Below are positions 1-9,606 of a DNA stretch of 36,518 nt, in pieces; position 1 is the stretch's first letter, and the number at the start of each line of letters is the position of its first letter. The notes below the pieces were generated by a model. It was not told the DNA's origin. It did not search any database and saw only the letters and a list, made by a program, of their open reading frames with translations. Position numbers and translations under genes: made by a program. This DNA is from a virus, in IMG/VR virus record IMGVR_UViG_3300033151_000137, positions 1 through 36,518 of that record; one strand, 5' to 3'.

Positions 1-1
1 C

Positions 2-1192
2 TGGGAGCACACGAAACACCTTACCTTCTCGCATATCCTGGGGAATGAGAAACAGCGCAACCGGGCACTGCATAACCCTAAAGCAGATGTATACCTGATC
101 AACTACGAGAACCTGGTTTGGTTGGTGGCCCAGCTCCACCACTATTACATGCGGAGGGGTTTCCTTATGCCGTTCGATATGGTCGTATGGGATGAAGTCT
201 CAAAGATGAAGACCAGCACCTCGGGGCGATGTAAAGCCGTGTTCAGGATACTGGATCAACTCCCACGTAAAGTCGGCTTAACCGGGACGCCGTGCTCCAA
301 TGGCATCGCGGATCTACACGGCCAGTTCCTGGTTGTGGACAATGGCGAGCGACTGGGTACACACATCACTCACTTCCGCGAACGGTTCATGAACAAGAAG
401 TACACCGGGTGGGGTTACGATCCCATGAAGGGAGCGCAGAAACACATTGAGAACCTGGTCCATGATATTACCTTACAGATGTCCGCCAAAGATTACCTGG
501 AGATGCCAGCGTTCACGCTCAATGATATATACATCCCGTTCCCTGAAAAGCACCGGGAGATGTATGACGAACTCGAGAGGGAGATGGTCACTAATCTGGA
601 ATCCGGGGAAGAGGTCGCAGTATTCAACGCCGCCGCCCTGACTAACAAGCTGTTACAGTTTGCGAATGGAGCCGTGTATAAACTGCCTGGCTCCCCGGAG
701 TATCATCTGGTTCACGAGTTAAAGATCGAGGCGCTAAGGGACATCATCGAGGAATCCGGAGACAGTCCGATCCTGCTGGCGTACATGTATAAGTCTGACC
801 AGGCCCGGATCCTGAAGGCATTCCCGTTCGCGCAATCGTTAACGCTCGCCAAGGGTAAAGCCGCGACCGAGATGGTCAACGACTGGAACGCGGGCAAGAT
901 CAAGTTAATGGTCGGGCACCCGGAGTCGATGGGCCACGGGTTGAATCTGCAGAAAGGGGGCCATACACTGGTCTTCTTCGGGATACCCTGGGCATTGGAT
1001 CTATACGAGCAGTTCATTGGCCGAGTACTAAGACAAGGCCAGTCTATGCCCGTGATCTGTCACAGGATCATGATGCATGACACCATCGAGGCCACTGTTC
1101 GAGATAGCCTGGACAGTAAAGCTACCACGCAGACCCAACTACGGGATGCAATCAAGAACTATACCAAAGTCAAAAGGGGACTATTCACATGA
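2..1192 (+). CDS. SNF2-family DNA helicase/ATPase, 5'-truncated by window edge
   Basis: Superfamily 2 helicase of the SNF2 type, expected to move on DNA during phage replication or recombination. The frame is open from base 2, so the start and the Walker A region lie outside the window. Visible motifs are INYENL, the Walker B-like WDEVSK near base 190, motif III LTGTPCSNG near 280, motif V SMGHGLNLQ, and motif VI EQFIGRVLRQGQ near 1010. The GTG at 122 is internal and is not the real start. The 3' end overlaps the next gene by ATGA. In related phages an SNF2 helicase commonly follows a VRR-NUC gene, and here VRR-NUC is at the far right end on the same strand, which suggests the two are close in the intact genome. 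Family assignment is secure; the exact role is inferred. Confidence 0.93.
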   Translation, partial: WEHTKHLTFSHILGNEKQRNRALHNPKADVYLINYENLVWLVAQLHHYYMRRGFLMPFDMVVWDEVSKMKTSTSGRCKAVFRILDQLPRKVGLTGTPCSNGIADLHGQFLVVDNGERLGTHITHFRERFMNKKYTGWGYDPMKGAQKHIENLVHDITLQMSAKDYLEMPAFTLNDIYIPFPEKHREMYDELEREMVTNLESGEEVAVFNAAALTNKLLQFANGAVYKLPGSPEYHLVHELKIEALRDIIEESGDSPILLAYMYKSDQARILKAFPFAQSLTLAKGKAATEMVNDWNAGKIKLMVGHPESMGHGLNLQKGGHTLVFFGIPWALDLYEQFIGRVLRQGQSMPVICHRIMMHDTIEATVRDSLDSKATTQTQLRDAIKNYTKVKRGLFT

Positions 1193-1617
1193 AGACATCC
1201 AAACCTAAGTGGGGCTCGTATATGCCCCGAGTCATGGACGCTTTGAAGGGACAGCATCCGATGTTCATACGAGAGATCGCCGAGAGATCAGGGCTCACCT
1301 CGTACCAGATATCGAACGTCCTACACAACCATCACGAGCGGTTCATCAAGAAAGCGCTGGTGCCAGGTAAGGGCACGGGTCGAGGCAATCGTAATCGATA
1401 CGCGTTATCGCCGCTAGGCGTCGCCTGCTTACCCGGGCCGCCGCCTGTAGCCAGCTTCCCTATCGTCCAGTTCTACCCGGTCTTGATCCTGTTACATGTT
1501 AAAGTCTTCGGGCCGCTACGTCACGCTCGACGAGACCTTGCCAAACAACGCAATGACCGTGAGATCCAGAGGCAGATCCTGCTCGATGGTGATGACGGCT
1601 ACAGTGTCCAGACCTAG
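1189..1617 (+). CDS. small winged-helix-like DNA-binding protein, C-terminus doubtful
   Basis: A 142-residue ORF translationally coupled to the helicase by an ATGA overlap. Residues about 10-80 resemble a winged helix: MDALKGQHPMFIREIAERSG, then a turn and a putative recognition helix around TSYQISNVLHNHHE, then a basic wing rich in K, G and R. After about residue 82 (YALSPLG) the sequence turns proline-rich and irregular, and its last 102 nt run antisense through the end of the convergent tail gene. A TAG lies in another frame just after the domain, so the natural protein may end near base 1420 and the tail may be read-through or the result of a frameshift. A DNA-binding role is inferred from the predicted fold only. 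Confidence 0.6.
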   Translation: MKTSKPKWGSYMPRVMDALKGQHPMFIREIAERSGLTSYQISNVLHNHHERFIKKALVPGKGTGRGNRNRYALSPLGVACLPGPPPVASFPIVQFYPVLILLHVKVFGPLRHARRDLAKQRNDREIQRQILLDGDDGYSVQT

Positions 1618-3600
1618 ATTAACCACCTCGAAGTCTTCGGAGGCTTGCGGCTCCACGGTATCCATTGGCGTGGGTGCCCGTCGGGTGGCCGGTCTCTGAC
1701 CATTGATTATAGGTTTACCAGATGCTAATGCTCGAACCACGATCTGGTTCCAGCGCTTCTGATAGATCGTATCGGATCCGGCCTGGTTACCCGCAGCCAG
1801 AGGCAGCGTCACCAGTCTTACGGTGAACTGTAATCCTACAGCGGCCACTCCCTCGGCCAGTTCACTCACCTGCACCACGCCGCCCGTGACTACCTGGTCG
1901 GGGTACACGGCACCCTCCACCTGAATCTGAACCGTCTCACCTTCGAGATGCTCCAGCCCATCAATGAACCCCGAGCCCAAACGTACGGGCCTCTCTATCC
2001 ACGAGTCCATGTTGTTGTACTCGGGAGTCTGTGCCTGAGTCTCCAGGTATAGCTTATTGTCCCCGTGGTAAATCAACCCATGAAGATAGTCTGTGCCCTG
2101 GACAGGCCCCGTCGTAAGATCTTTGACCTGCTTCTGCATGATCACCCGGGTCCATCCGTAAGTGTCCGACCCACGCTCGTAGGTGAGCGAGGCCAGGGTT
2201 CCGTCATTAAGTACACAGTGCAGCAGGTTCTTAGGGTTCTGGTGCCATACGATGCGCTTAATGCCCGACCTGGTTATGTGTTCAGAGTTAAAGGTTAAGT
2301 CTTTAGATAGCCAGTTATCGGCCTGCCATTCGTATTGTATCGCCCGAAGCTTAACGCGATCGGCGGATACATAGAAGATCTGGTCGCCCACCTGTACCGG
2401 CTGGACCGCTGCGCTGCCGTACGATGATTGCTGTTCAATGCTGATATCCGAGGGAGAGATGTACGCGCCCTGTGACGTAATGATCTGCTCACCGGAAGAG
2501 GTCCCGATCATTAACGACTTGAACCCGGCCATCCATTGAATTGCGCCGAACTGATTAAGTGTGAACTCCAGCCCGTCATCATCGAGAACGCCCAGGGTAA
2601 AGTTCTCAGGCAGGCCCGACTTGCTGGCCCAGAACGTACTCGCGTTAAGAGGCGGTCCCGCGAGCCATAGTCTGCCCTGGAAGAAGGTTCCCGTCCTCGG
2701 ATAGCTTCCGTTGGCCCACTCCGCAGGCTGGCCCGTGAATGTCACGATGGTCCAGGCGAAGGCGTCGGTCGCCCTGTCGTACGTGATCTTGTACGGCGGG
2801 TAGAACTCATGTAATACATAGATGGCGTTACCCACCGGTGCCTGAACCGTCTGTATCAGTTCGAGATCTTTCTCCAGGTACGGGGTGGTATATTCCAGCA
2901 CGCCCGTGGACAGATGCGCCACCGCAAAATAGGAGACCGTCAAAGTCTGGTCGGCCTGGAGAAGATCAGAGTCCAGTATGAGAGTGATCCAGACGCGAGT
3001 GTCCGGCCCCGTGTCGAACTCGATAATGGACGAGGCCGACGTGGGCAGCGCGAGGATGTCCCCTGCTCCCTCCGACGTTCCCACTCGAATCTCTCCGGTG
3101 GAAGCCCCCGCCAACGTCCACTCTACTACGTGGATTGTGTTGGGCGCCAGCCCTGTCACCTCTTGGGATATCTGAGCTATCTGGTTGGCACTGCTCGGGA
3201 TGTGAAGCGTAGCCCCGCTGGTGGTAAAGTCTACCGACCCGCTGCCATGCTCGGTGTCATGCCACCCTGCACTCAGCAGGGCGAACGCCGGGTTCACCGA
3301 CAAAAGCCCACTCGGCGCATGGCCGACCCCTGACGAGACAAACAGCTTCTTGTCTAAGAAGGTCATGGAATAGAAGAAGTCATCCGACACAGGAAGCGCA
3401 GCCATCCGGCCCGTAGATCCTGTAAACGCTTCTACGAACTTCGACCCCTTCCTCGAGATGGCAGGACCTCGGGAGTCCACGAACATGTTCTCCACATGCT
3501 GTGCTCCCTCTCTGTACCCATCGATGTCGGACCGCCCATACACGAGGGGGGACACTTCACCAAGAGTAAAGCTATTGGTTATCGGGGTGAGCTTGGGCAT
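1516..3600 (-). CDS. tail tubular protein B-like / tail nozzle protein
   Basis: A 694-residue structural protein. The N-terminus (NSFTLGEVSPLVYGRSDIDGY, then AQHVENMFVDSRGPAISRKG) is the typical opening of podovirus tail nozzle or stabilisation proteins that play the part of T7 gp12. The middle has beta-rich repeats such as WLAGPPLNASTFWASKSGLPENF and SSGEQIITSQGA, which are common in this family. The ATG overlaps the upstream stop in TAATG and follows a strong AAGGAG ribosome site. It is the last gene of the leftward late block and converges with the plus-strand gene above, overlapping it by 102 nt. No terminator was obvious between the two. Role assigned by N-terminal resemblance and position. 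Confidence 0.8.
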   Translation of the reverse strand: MPKLTPITNSFTLGEVSPLVYGRSDIDGYREGAQHVENMFVDSRGPAISRKGSKFVEAFTGSTGRMAALPVSDDFFYSMTFLDKKLFVSSGVGHAPSGLLSVNPAFALLSAGWHDTEHGSGSVDFTTSGATLHIPSSANQIAQISQEVTGLAPNTIHVVEWTLAGASTGEIRVGTSEGAGDILALPTSASSIIEFDTGPDTRVWITLILDSDLLQADQTLTVSYFAVAHLSTGVLEYTTPYLEKDLELIQTVQAPVGNAIYVLHEFYPPYKITYDRATDAFAWTIVTFTGQPAEWANGSYPRTGTFFQGRLWLAGPPLNASTFWASKSGLPENFTLGVLDDDGLEFTLNQFGAIQWMAGFKSLMIGTSSGEQIITSQGAYISPSDISIEQQSSYGSAAVQPVQVGDQIFYVSADRVKLRAIQYEWQADNWLSKDLTFNSEHITRSGIKRIVWHQNPKNLLHCVLNDGTLASLTYERGSDTYGWTRVIMQKQVKDLTTGPVQGTDYLHGLIYHGDNKLYLETQAQTPEYNNMDSWIERPVRLGSGFIDGLEHLEGETVQIQVEGAVYPDQVVTGGVVQVSELAEGVAAVGLQFTVRLVTLPLAAGNQAGSDTIYQKRWNQIVVRALASGKPIINGQRPATRRAPTPMDTVEPQASEDFEVVNLGLDTVAVITIEQDLPLDLTVIALFGKVSSSVT

Positions 3601-3785
3601 TACCTGTTCTCCTTAGAGATGTATACCAAGAGACCTCCCACGATCAAGGTAATGATCTCGGTGTGGCTCTTGGTTAAATGGTCCGTCAGCTGATCAGGAT
3701 GCATCCCCAACAGGACCGAGACGCTGACGGTATAGGTTACTACACATAGGCCCAGGATGGCGGCGACTTTATCAGTCACTCTCAC
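3600..3785 (-). CDS. small two-TM membrane protein, holin candidate
   Basis: A 61-residue protein starting with GTG (a second in-frame GTG lies two codons later). It has two hydrophobic segments, about residues 7-26 (VAAILGLCVVTYTVSVSVLL) and 44-57 (IITLIVGGLLVYIS), separated by a polar stretch with His, Asp and Lys, and a charged C-terminus SKENR. Size, double transmembrane layout and charged tail fit a class II holin, which would form lesions in the inner membrane to start lysis. It lies between two tail genes and overlaps the tubular B start by one base. No endolysin is recognisable next to it, so holin is a guess from topology; a virion-associated membrane protein is the alternative. Confidence 0.6.
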   Translation of the reverse strand: MRVTDKVAAILGLCVVTYTVSVSVLLGMHPDQLTDHLTKSHTEIITLIVGGLLVYISKENR

Positions 3786-3786
3786 C

Positions 3787-6700
3787 CTATTGAACCTGCC
3801 CGACTAGTGTAGGAACGTTGCTCGCGTCAAGATGCCAGATATATAGACCCGACAACGCCGCGTGAGCGCCCTGGTTCAACAGCACCTTGATCTCAGTATC
3901 CGACCAGGCCTCAATGTAGCAGACCTCCCGGACAGTAGAGGCGTACAAGTCCACACCATTGTCCGCCAGTTCGATTCGTTGAGGCGTGGTGTCTAAGTAC
4001 TCCTGGGCCATCATCACGAAGTTATCAGGCACCGCCCACTCCAGAGGTCTGGATGAATTGTTCCCAACCAATCGAGGGACGAAGCCGTTGAAGTCTCCGC
4101 CGTGATTCGTATAGTCGCCCGTGACCTCACCGATTATCTCCCCGTTGATCCTGCCCTCGATCGAACTAGCGCCACGATTGGCCGCCAGCTTAGGCACATG
4201 CATCAGGATCTCCATTAAGTTCCATTGGCCCGGGATAGGAGTATTCGCCAGCGGCGCTCCGTTGTGATCCGTTCCGATCAGACGCCAGGTCCATGACACC
4301 TGCAGTACGTCACTGTTCCCGCCGTTGGTGTCCCATATACGGGCTAACTTAGTAGGAGGGAATGATCCGTAATACAACACGTTACCGCTGGCAGCTGGCG
4401 ACGGGAGCGGGTCCTCTATGTTCAATTGAGTTTCTGAAATAATAGGTGCGACCTGTCGAGTTCGATGGAGTGAACCGTCGTCTAAGACAATGCTCACCCG
4501 GTGGAACACCCCCTCAATTAGGCGTGTGCTTGCCGCAGAGAGCGTGACCACTGTAGCCCCGCCACTTAGGTCCCCGGATGTCGCTCTCGCGACTGCTGGA
4601 CCTTCTTCCACGTAGTACAACCACCTCCGGTACAAGGTCTCTCCTTCCACCTGGTCGTACCATCCGCGCACATGATCGAGTGCGAAGTCAACAAATGCGA
4701 TGGGCGGATACGAGGAATAGCTGGCGGACTGTTGCCCGTAAGCTTTGTCCGGGTCACCGATCCATGCGCCAGGTACCTCTCCCGGTCTCGATTCGTGGGG
4801 ATGGTCAATGTCAGTCTTCAACAGATCGCCTGAGGTAAGCTCACCTCGAGGGTTCTCCAGCACTCCGTTGTTGTAGTACTGATCGAACATGTCGAACGAC
4901 CGGGGAGCCGCCTGCGCCTTAGACCCCATGCCGGTGCCTCCGATCGTTAGCGCCCCATTGTGTCGAGCCACTCCCGAAAGAGAGAACCCTGGCTCCTCAG
5001 AGAAGCTGGCGGGTATGCCGGGGGATACCGTCATGGTTCCAATACCGATGCCTAAAGAGCCATCTGCACTGGTCGCTGTAAAGGTAATACTCCCAGAGGT
5101 TCCACTTGAGACCGGTTTCCCTTTGATCACAAAGGCCTGGTCATCATAGACAAGCCCGGCAGGCAACGTGCCCTGTATCGCAATGGTATCAACCGGGTTA
5201 AAGAACAACCCTCTGACATTGAAGAAGAACTCCACGCCGGTCTCTAGCAGAGGCTGAACGTACGGGATGCCCGCGACGGGAGCTTCGCCCCATACCGACA
5301 CCCGGCTATGCCAATTGGACTCGTCAATGTTAGTAAAGAGCATAGGATTGCCCGGGGGCTCACTCTCTTCTGACACCGAACTTCCCGATTGAAGGGCCCA
5401 GAACTTGGTGTGACTGGCGTCGTCAGGGTCGCCGAAGCGAAAGTCACTGACTGGCCCAATGAATCCGATGTCGGTCCCGACCGCGCCGACCACGCCGAAC
5501 TTCAACCGGACGTTATCATTAAACGGTGCGTCAGAGTTACGAGCGCCGATGATGTCATGGTCAATTACCAGAGTCCACTGGATCCCCCGCTTGAACAATA
5601 CGACCTGGTGGTTCCGTCCATCATGCAGTCGACCATTCGCGATAGTCCAGTTAGTCTCAAGGCCGCCCTCGTGGAGGAAGACTTTCCCCCGGTTACAGTT
5701 TAGGGTGAAGTTAAGGTTGGGGCCATCCGCATCAATGAAGATGGGCGTCCAATCAGTATTCAAAGCAGGCGAGAACTTAAACGAGATGTCGTAGTTCTCG
5801 GGCAGAGTGATCGGGAACTCCATCTCCATTACTGAAGACTGCCCGTCGAGTACCAGTTCCCTATTGGAAAGAGGTACGAACGCGGACACCTCGATGCCGT
5901 CAGCATCCAGGATCGTATTCGAGTACCCTGCGCCGTTGAACGCTTCCACGCCAAACGAGTTTCCAGCCAGAACCTGCTCTGTGTCCGCAACTCCAGACAC
6001 GTAGCCGTCTGCGTTTATGCTGGCTCCCGAGGGATAATCCCCCGTTAACGCCCAGCCTGTTGGAGGACTACCACTCGCGGCAAGAGGTGCCGCATCTACT
6101 CCGAAGGACTGGCCCACGGTAAGATCCGGCAGATCAAAGACGCCAACGAGGACCGGAGGCGTGTCGTCGCTCGCCCCAAGGATCAGCACCGAGCCCGAGA
6201 GATATCCCCAATCGTGAGTCATCGTCATCGTTAAGTTAATCACCCCGGTCCCCGGCACTGTGCCGTGCAGCTCGACCCATCTAGGCGGAGGCGCGGCAGC
6301 GTTAGGTACATACTGGATAGGGCCGTTATCCGCCCCTGAACAGTCAAATGATGTAGGCCTGTTCGGTGCCGTAGACGACGCCGCCAGCCTGAATAGGAAA
6401 GGTTCGCCCGGAGGAAGTCCCGCGAGCTGAAGCGTGTCACTGCCCGACAGAGCTACGGTAAGGTAGCTGACATCGTTCCAGATGCCTTGAGGCCAGCCCC
6501 ATTCATCCTGTGCGGCAGCTGCAGCCCCGATGGCTCCATTCCAGTTCACCAGGGATGTCAGGCTAACGCCAGTGGGGTCGCCGTTCTCATCGAGTAGATC
6601 TGCCGACAGAACGTCATTCGTAGCAAGAGCGCCCCGGACGTCGTTCCATGTAGCAGGTCCAGCTCCCGAGCCCGCTCCGTGCATCATCTTGATTATCGTC

Positions 6701-7851
6701 TGGGTCATAACTCCCTGGGCGATATTAATGTCAGCAGCGTTCGACTTTGCGGTCCCACCTGAGTTAGTACAGGAGATCACGATTGCGCCCACAGACCCCG
6801 CCGTAGTCGGCACCCCGGACAATGCCCCGGTGACCGGGTCAACGTTCAGGCCACCCGGAAGTGAAGTACTGGAGAACACTGGGTTGCCCGCAGCTGTAAA
6901 GTAAGGAGACACATCGTATGAATACGAGATCCCGACCTCGCCATCCGGCGGATCAAAAGTCCCACTGAAGACAGGAATGGGGGCCGACGGGGCCGCTACG
7001 ATGTCAATGGATGCTGGGTTGGTTATGTCGGAGCCGTCAATATTGGTGCCGGTTACGGTCACTCCCTGAAGCCCTCCATCTCTCGAAGGCGGCCCTGCGA
7101 TAACGCCAGTGTTCTCGTTGATGTTAAGTCCTGCAGGCAAGACGTTGACCGTGTAAGAGGTCACCGGGCCTCCTGCTGCGAATAGGGGAGCCGTAGCGTA
7201 CGAGTACGCAGCCCCGACCTCGCCATCCGGCGGATCAAACGAGCCGCTGAATATAGGCGGCGCGGCCACTGTCTTGCAATTAGTGATCTCGAGATCGATG
7301 GGCACCAGAGGGACCGAGTTTATGTAATCTCCTAGTCCGTTGTACTGCCATTCGATGATATCGTGGTCAACAGGTGGCGTGATCCAGGTCACTGCGTACG
7401 CGACGACCTTTGTCCCGGAGCCAGTGGCGGAGGAGATTGTAGCCGATTCGCCAGTCGTATGGTTGTTAATGGACACCCCGTTGGGTATCGTGCCCTCGGT
7501 GAATGTGACCTCACTGTTGAACTCGACAGTCACCAGGATGTCACTGGGTGCCGCACATACTGCAGTTCCCGTCCATCCTTTGATAGCTCGGAGGCTTACC
7601 ACGCCCGAGTCAGCACACCAGAACGACTGCTTCATGTCACTCAATGAGCCCGCGTACCCTCGAGAAGAGAGCACCTCACGCCACATGTCGTTGGCCGAGC
7701 CACCCGGAGTCCCACCCTGCACGAGTAAGAACTCCAGCTCCGCGTCGTTTAGGTCCTGACTGAGCGCCCCGTTAAGCTGGTAATAGGCCAGCTGCACATC
7801 GTTAAGCTGCCCGGGGCCAGCGGCGGTTAGTATACAATCGTTAATGTTCAT
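3787..7851 (-). CDS. giant tail adhesin-like protein with Ig-like repeats and LamG-like domain
   Basis: A 1354-residue protein directly after the tail fibre gene. The first ~90 residues (NDVQLAYYQLNG, then WREVLSSRGYAGSLSDMKQ) resemble the opening of phage tail appendage proteins. Putative-Ig (He_PIG-type) repeats of about 85 residues follow near 205-290 and 300-385, each opening with a shared FDPPDGEVG segment; weaker copies lie near 590-670 and 855-940, with motifs such as LPAGL..N..TG...G.P. Between them, about 680-830, is a concanavalin/LamG-like beta-sandwich segment. The last ~400 residues look like another sugar-binding or beta-rich unit. A role in receptor or polysaccharide binding is inferred; no catalytic motif is evident. 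ATG start, one base after the previous stop codon. Confidence 0.75.
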   Translation of the reverse strand: MNINDCILTAAGPGQLNDVQLAYYQLNGALSQDLNDAELEFLLVQGGTPGGSANDMWREVLSSRGYAGSLSDMKQSFWCADSGVVSLRAIKGWTGTAVCAAPSDILVTVEFNSEVTFTEGTIPNGVSINNHTTGESATISSATGSGTKVVAYAVTWITPPVDHDIIEWQYNGLGDYINSVPLVPIDLEITNCKTVAAPPIFSGSFDPPDGEVGAAYSYATAPLFAAGGPVTSYTVNVLPAGLNINENTGVIAGPPSRDGGLQGVTVTGTNIDGSDITNPASIDIVAAPSAPIPVFSGTFDPPDGEVGISYSYDVSPYFTAAGNPVFSSTSLPGGLNVDPVTGALSGVPTTAGSVGAIVISCTNSGGTAKSNAADINIAQGVMTQTIIKMMHGAGSGAGPATWNDVRGALATNDVLSADLLDENGDPTGVSLTSLVNWNGAIGAAAAAQDEWGWPQGIWNDVSYLTVALSGSDTLQLAGLPPGEPFLFRLAASSTAPNRPTSFDCSGADNGPIQYVPNAAAPPPRWVELHGTVPGTGVINLTMTMTHDWGYLSGSVLILGASDDTPPVLVGVFDLPDLTVGQSFGVDAAPLAASGSPPTGWALTGDYPSGASINADGYVSGVADTEQVLAGNSFGVEAFNGAGYSNTILDADGIEVSAFVPLSNRELVLDGQSSVMEMEFPITLPENYDISFKFSPALNTDWTPIFIDADGPNLNFTLNCNRGKVFLHEGGLETNWTIANGRLHDGRNHQVVLFKRGIQWTLVIDHDIIGARNSDAPFNDNVRLKFGVVGAVGTDIGFIGPVSDFRFGDPDDASHTKFWALQSGSSVSEESEPPGNPMLFTNIDESNWHSRVSVWGEAPVAGIPYVQPLLETGVEFFFNVRGLFFNPVDTIAIQGTLPAGLVYDDQAFVIKGKPVSSGTSGSITFTATSADGSLGIGIGTMTVSPGIPASFSEEPGFSLSGVARHNGALTIGGTGMGSKAQAAPRSFDMFDQYYNNGVLENPRGELTSGDLLKTDIDHPHESRPGEVPGAWIGDPDKAYGQQSASYSSYPPIAFVDFALDHVRGWYDQVEGETLYRRWLYYVEEGPAVARATSGDLSGGATVVTLSAASTRLIEGVFHRVSIVLDDGSLHRTRQVAPIISETQLNIEDPLPSPAASGNVLYYGSFPPTKLARIWDTNGGNSDVLQVSWTWRLIGTDHNGAPLANTPIPGQWNLMEILMHVPKLAANRGASSIEGRINGEIIGEVTGDYTNHGGDFNGFVPRLVGNNSSRPLEWAVPDNFVMMAQEYLDTTPQRIELADNGVDLYASTVREVCYIEAWSDTEIKVLLNQGAHAALSGLYIWHLDASNVPTLVGQVQ

Positions 7852-7852
7852 C

Positions 7853-9604
7853 TTAGTCCTTGCTACATAGTATGCAATCGAGGTATTTAGGCGTCCAATC
7901 AGCCCCGCCCGCGTTGTCGTTTAAAGTAATGCTATGGGAATGAGCGCCGGCGGCCCCGGTATTAGTGTTACCCCCGGCTATGATCGTCCCTGCACCTGAT
8001 ACACTCATCACGTTAAGGTTCTGTATGGACACGGAGTGGGCATGAGCGGGCTCATGGCCCGTGGATCCCGTATGCGTATGCAGCGGGACCTTATTGTTCA
8101 GGATCGGACTGTCTGAGCCCCCGGTCCCGCCCCCGTCACCTGACACCACGCGAACCATAACGTCGTCAAGGGTGAGAAGTTTAGTCCAGCCTGCAGGTGC
8201 GTCCGCTTGATAGAACAGCATCACTACACCGGAAGGAATACCGGGTGACATCCACCCCGTCCATGTGCCTCCTGCGCGGGCTCGAGTGAACATCTCTCCG
8301 GTGGCACGGTTGACCGCGACCTGAGACAAGTTATCGGCGTCCTCGGTGAGCTGAGTCACGAAGTAAGCATCCGTCGTAGGTAGATTATGGGTGCCTGCCG
8401 CAAGCTGGTATTGACCGCCTGCCACTAAAAGGTTGGCATCTGTGCCCACCAGGGCCTCTCTAAGCGGCGTTCTCTCCGTAGAGAACCACGCATCCCGGGC
8501 AGTCAGTCCTATGTCCACCGCGTCCAGCGCTTCCTGCACATTGGTGCCGATTGCGTAGGAGTTCCCGCCATCGTTGTACGCCGTCAGAGTCGCGTCAGTC
8601 GCGGACACCATATCCGGCAAGAAGTACCACCCCTCGTGTACGAGGACATCGCCCCCTGAGGACACTTCCTCTAAGAACATCAGCCCATCGTTCTGTGCTA
8701 CGAGGACCTCCGAGGGTGCGGAGTCTCCGACTGCTGCGAACAGATGAATATGCCCGGTCAATTCGCCCGGGGCCATCGTGATCAGGAAGGCGTCCCCATT
8801 GTGAAAGTCGCCCGACCATGACTGGAATCGCTCCGACGGGTTCCTGTAGTCAGGTGCGTTACACCACCCTGGCAGATCATTGGGTTTATCACAGAGGTCA
8901 TCCCCTCGATAAGGACCCAACAGCTGCAGGCTGGAGAAGGTTAATAATTCATCAGGGACGTGTCCCTGGGAGTTCAGTTGAACCGGCCCACCGGCCTGGT
9001 TAACGTTCGTGAATCCGATCTTGGGATAGCTCGCGCCGCCTGATATCGCCTCGACCTGGAGTAGCTTCCGCGAGTCATGGCCCCCGGATCCGTCCTGCAC
9101 ATCCACACGATATACGGCAGGCACATCGATCTCTGCAGCCAGGGCAGTGACGTTGCCGTCCACATCGAAATAGATGAACTTCTCAGCACGGGTCGCCTTG
9201 GGCGGTACGATCACGTTCACCGAGGACGGGTCTTCCGACTCCGGAATTGAGATCGCTTGTCGAACCGCTGTACTGAGTTGCTGAGTCTCCATGGTGAGCC
9301 GGTCTAAGCCCCGTTCGTGAGTCTCAGCAGGGAATGCGTCATATGGAACGTAATCGATCTCTTGAGTGAACGGCACGATCCTACGAATGGTAACGAGGTC
9401 GCCGTCGGCAGGTGCTAGGTCAAAGGTGACCACCCCGCCCAGGTCGTCGACGTTCCGAACGATCGAGTACCCAGTACTCTGCTTAACGCTGTTCAGGTAG
9501 ACGACCACGTCCTCGTCCGCGAACACGAGGTACGCGTAAGTAAACGCGACGAGTGCACCGTCGCCTTGGTATTCGGTTAGGTTGTCTTCACTTGATACGG
9601 TCAT
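7853..9604 (-). CDS. tail fibre protein with T7-type N-terminal anchor and collar-like C-terminus
   Basis: A 583-residue tail fibre. Residues 1-150 match the N-terminal tail-attachment domain of T7 gp17-type fibres: YQGDGALVAFTYAYLVFADEDVVVYL, VRRIVPFTQEIDYVPYDAFPAETHERGLDRLTMETQQL pattern. The middle is a variable shaft. Residues about 450-583 carry a phage tail-collar-like module, IPSGVVMLFYQADAPAGWTK, then a His-rich VPLHTHTGSTGHEPAHAHS stretch like the metal-binding HxH motifs of other fibre tips. The fibre should attach to the tail and contact the host surface. It precedes the adhesin-like gene, and together they probably set host range. Start is ATG. Confidence 0.88.
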   Translation of the reverse strand: MTVSSEDNLTEYQGDGALVAFTYAYLVFADEDVVVYLNSVKQSTGYSIVRNVDDLGGVVTFDLAPADGDLVTIRRIVPFTQEIDYVPYDAFPAETHERGLDRLTMETQQLSTAVRQAISIPESEDPSSVNVIVPPKATRAEKFIYFDVDGNVTALAAEIDVPAVYRVDVQDGSGGHDSRKLLQVEAISGGASYPKIGFTNVNQAGGPVQLNSQGHVPDELLTFSSLQLLGPYRGDDLCDKPNDLPGWCNAPDYRNPSERFQSWSGDFHNGDAFLITMAPGELTGHIHLFAAVGDSAPSEVLVAQNDGLMFLEEVSSGGDVLVHEGWYFLPDMVSATDATLTAYNDGGNSYAIGTNVQEALDAVDIGLTARDAWFSTERTPLREALVGTDANLLVAGGQYQLAAGTHNLPTTDAYFVTQLTEDADNLSQVAVNRATGEMFTRARAGGTWTGWMSPGIPSGVVMLFYQADAPAGWTKLLTLDDVMVRVVSGDGGGTGGSDSPILNNKVPLHTHTGSTGHEPAHAHSVSIQNLNVMSVSGAGTIIAGGNTNTGAAGAHSHSITLNDNAGGADWTPKYLDCILCSKD

Positions 9605-9606
9605 CT

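Noticed and set aside
3787-9604. Diversity-generating retroelement target in the tail genes
   Set aside because: No reverse transcriptase gene and no template/variable repeat pair; the repeated 27-bp block is in Ig-like domains.
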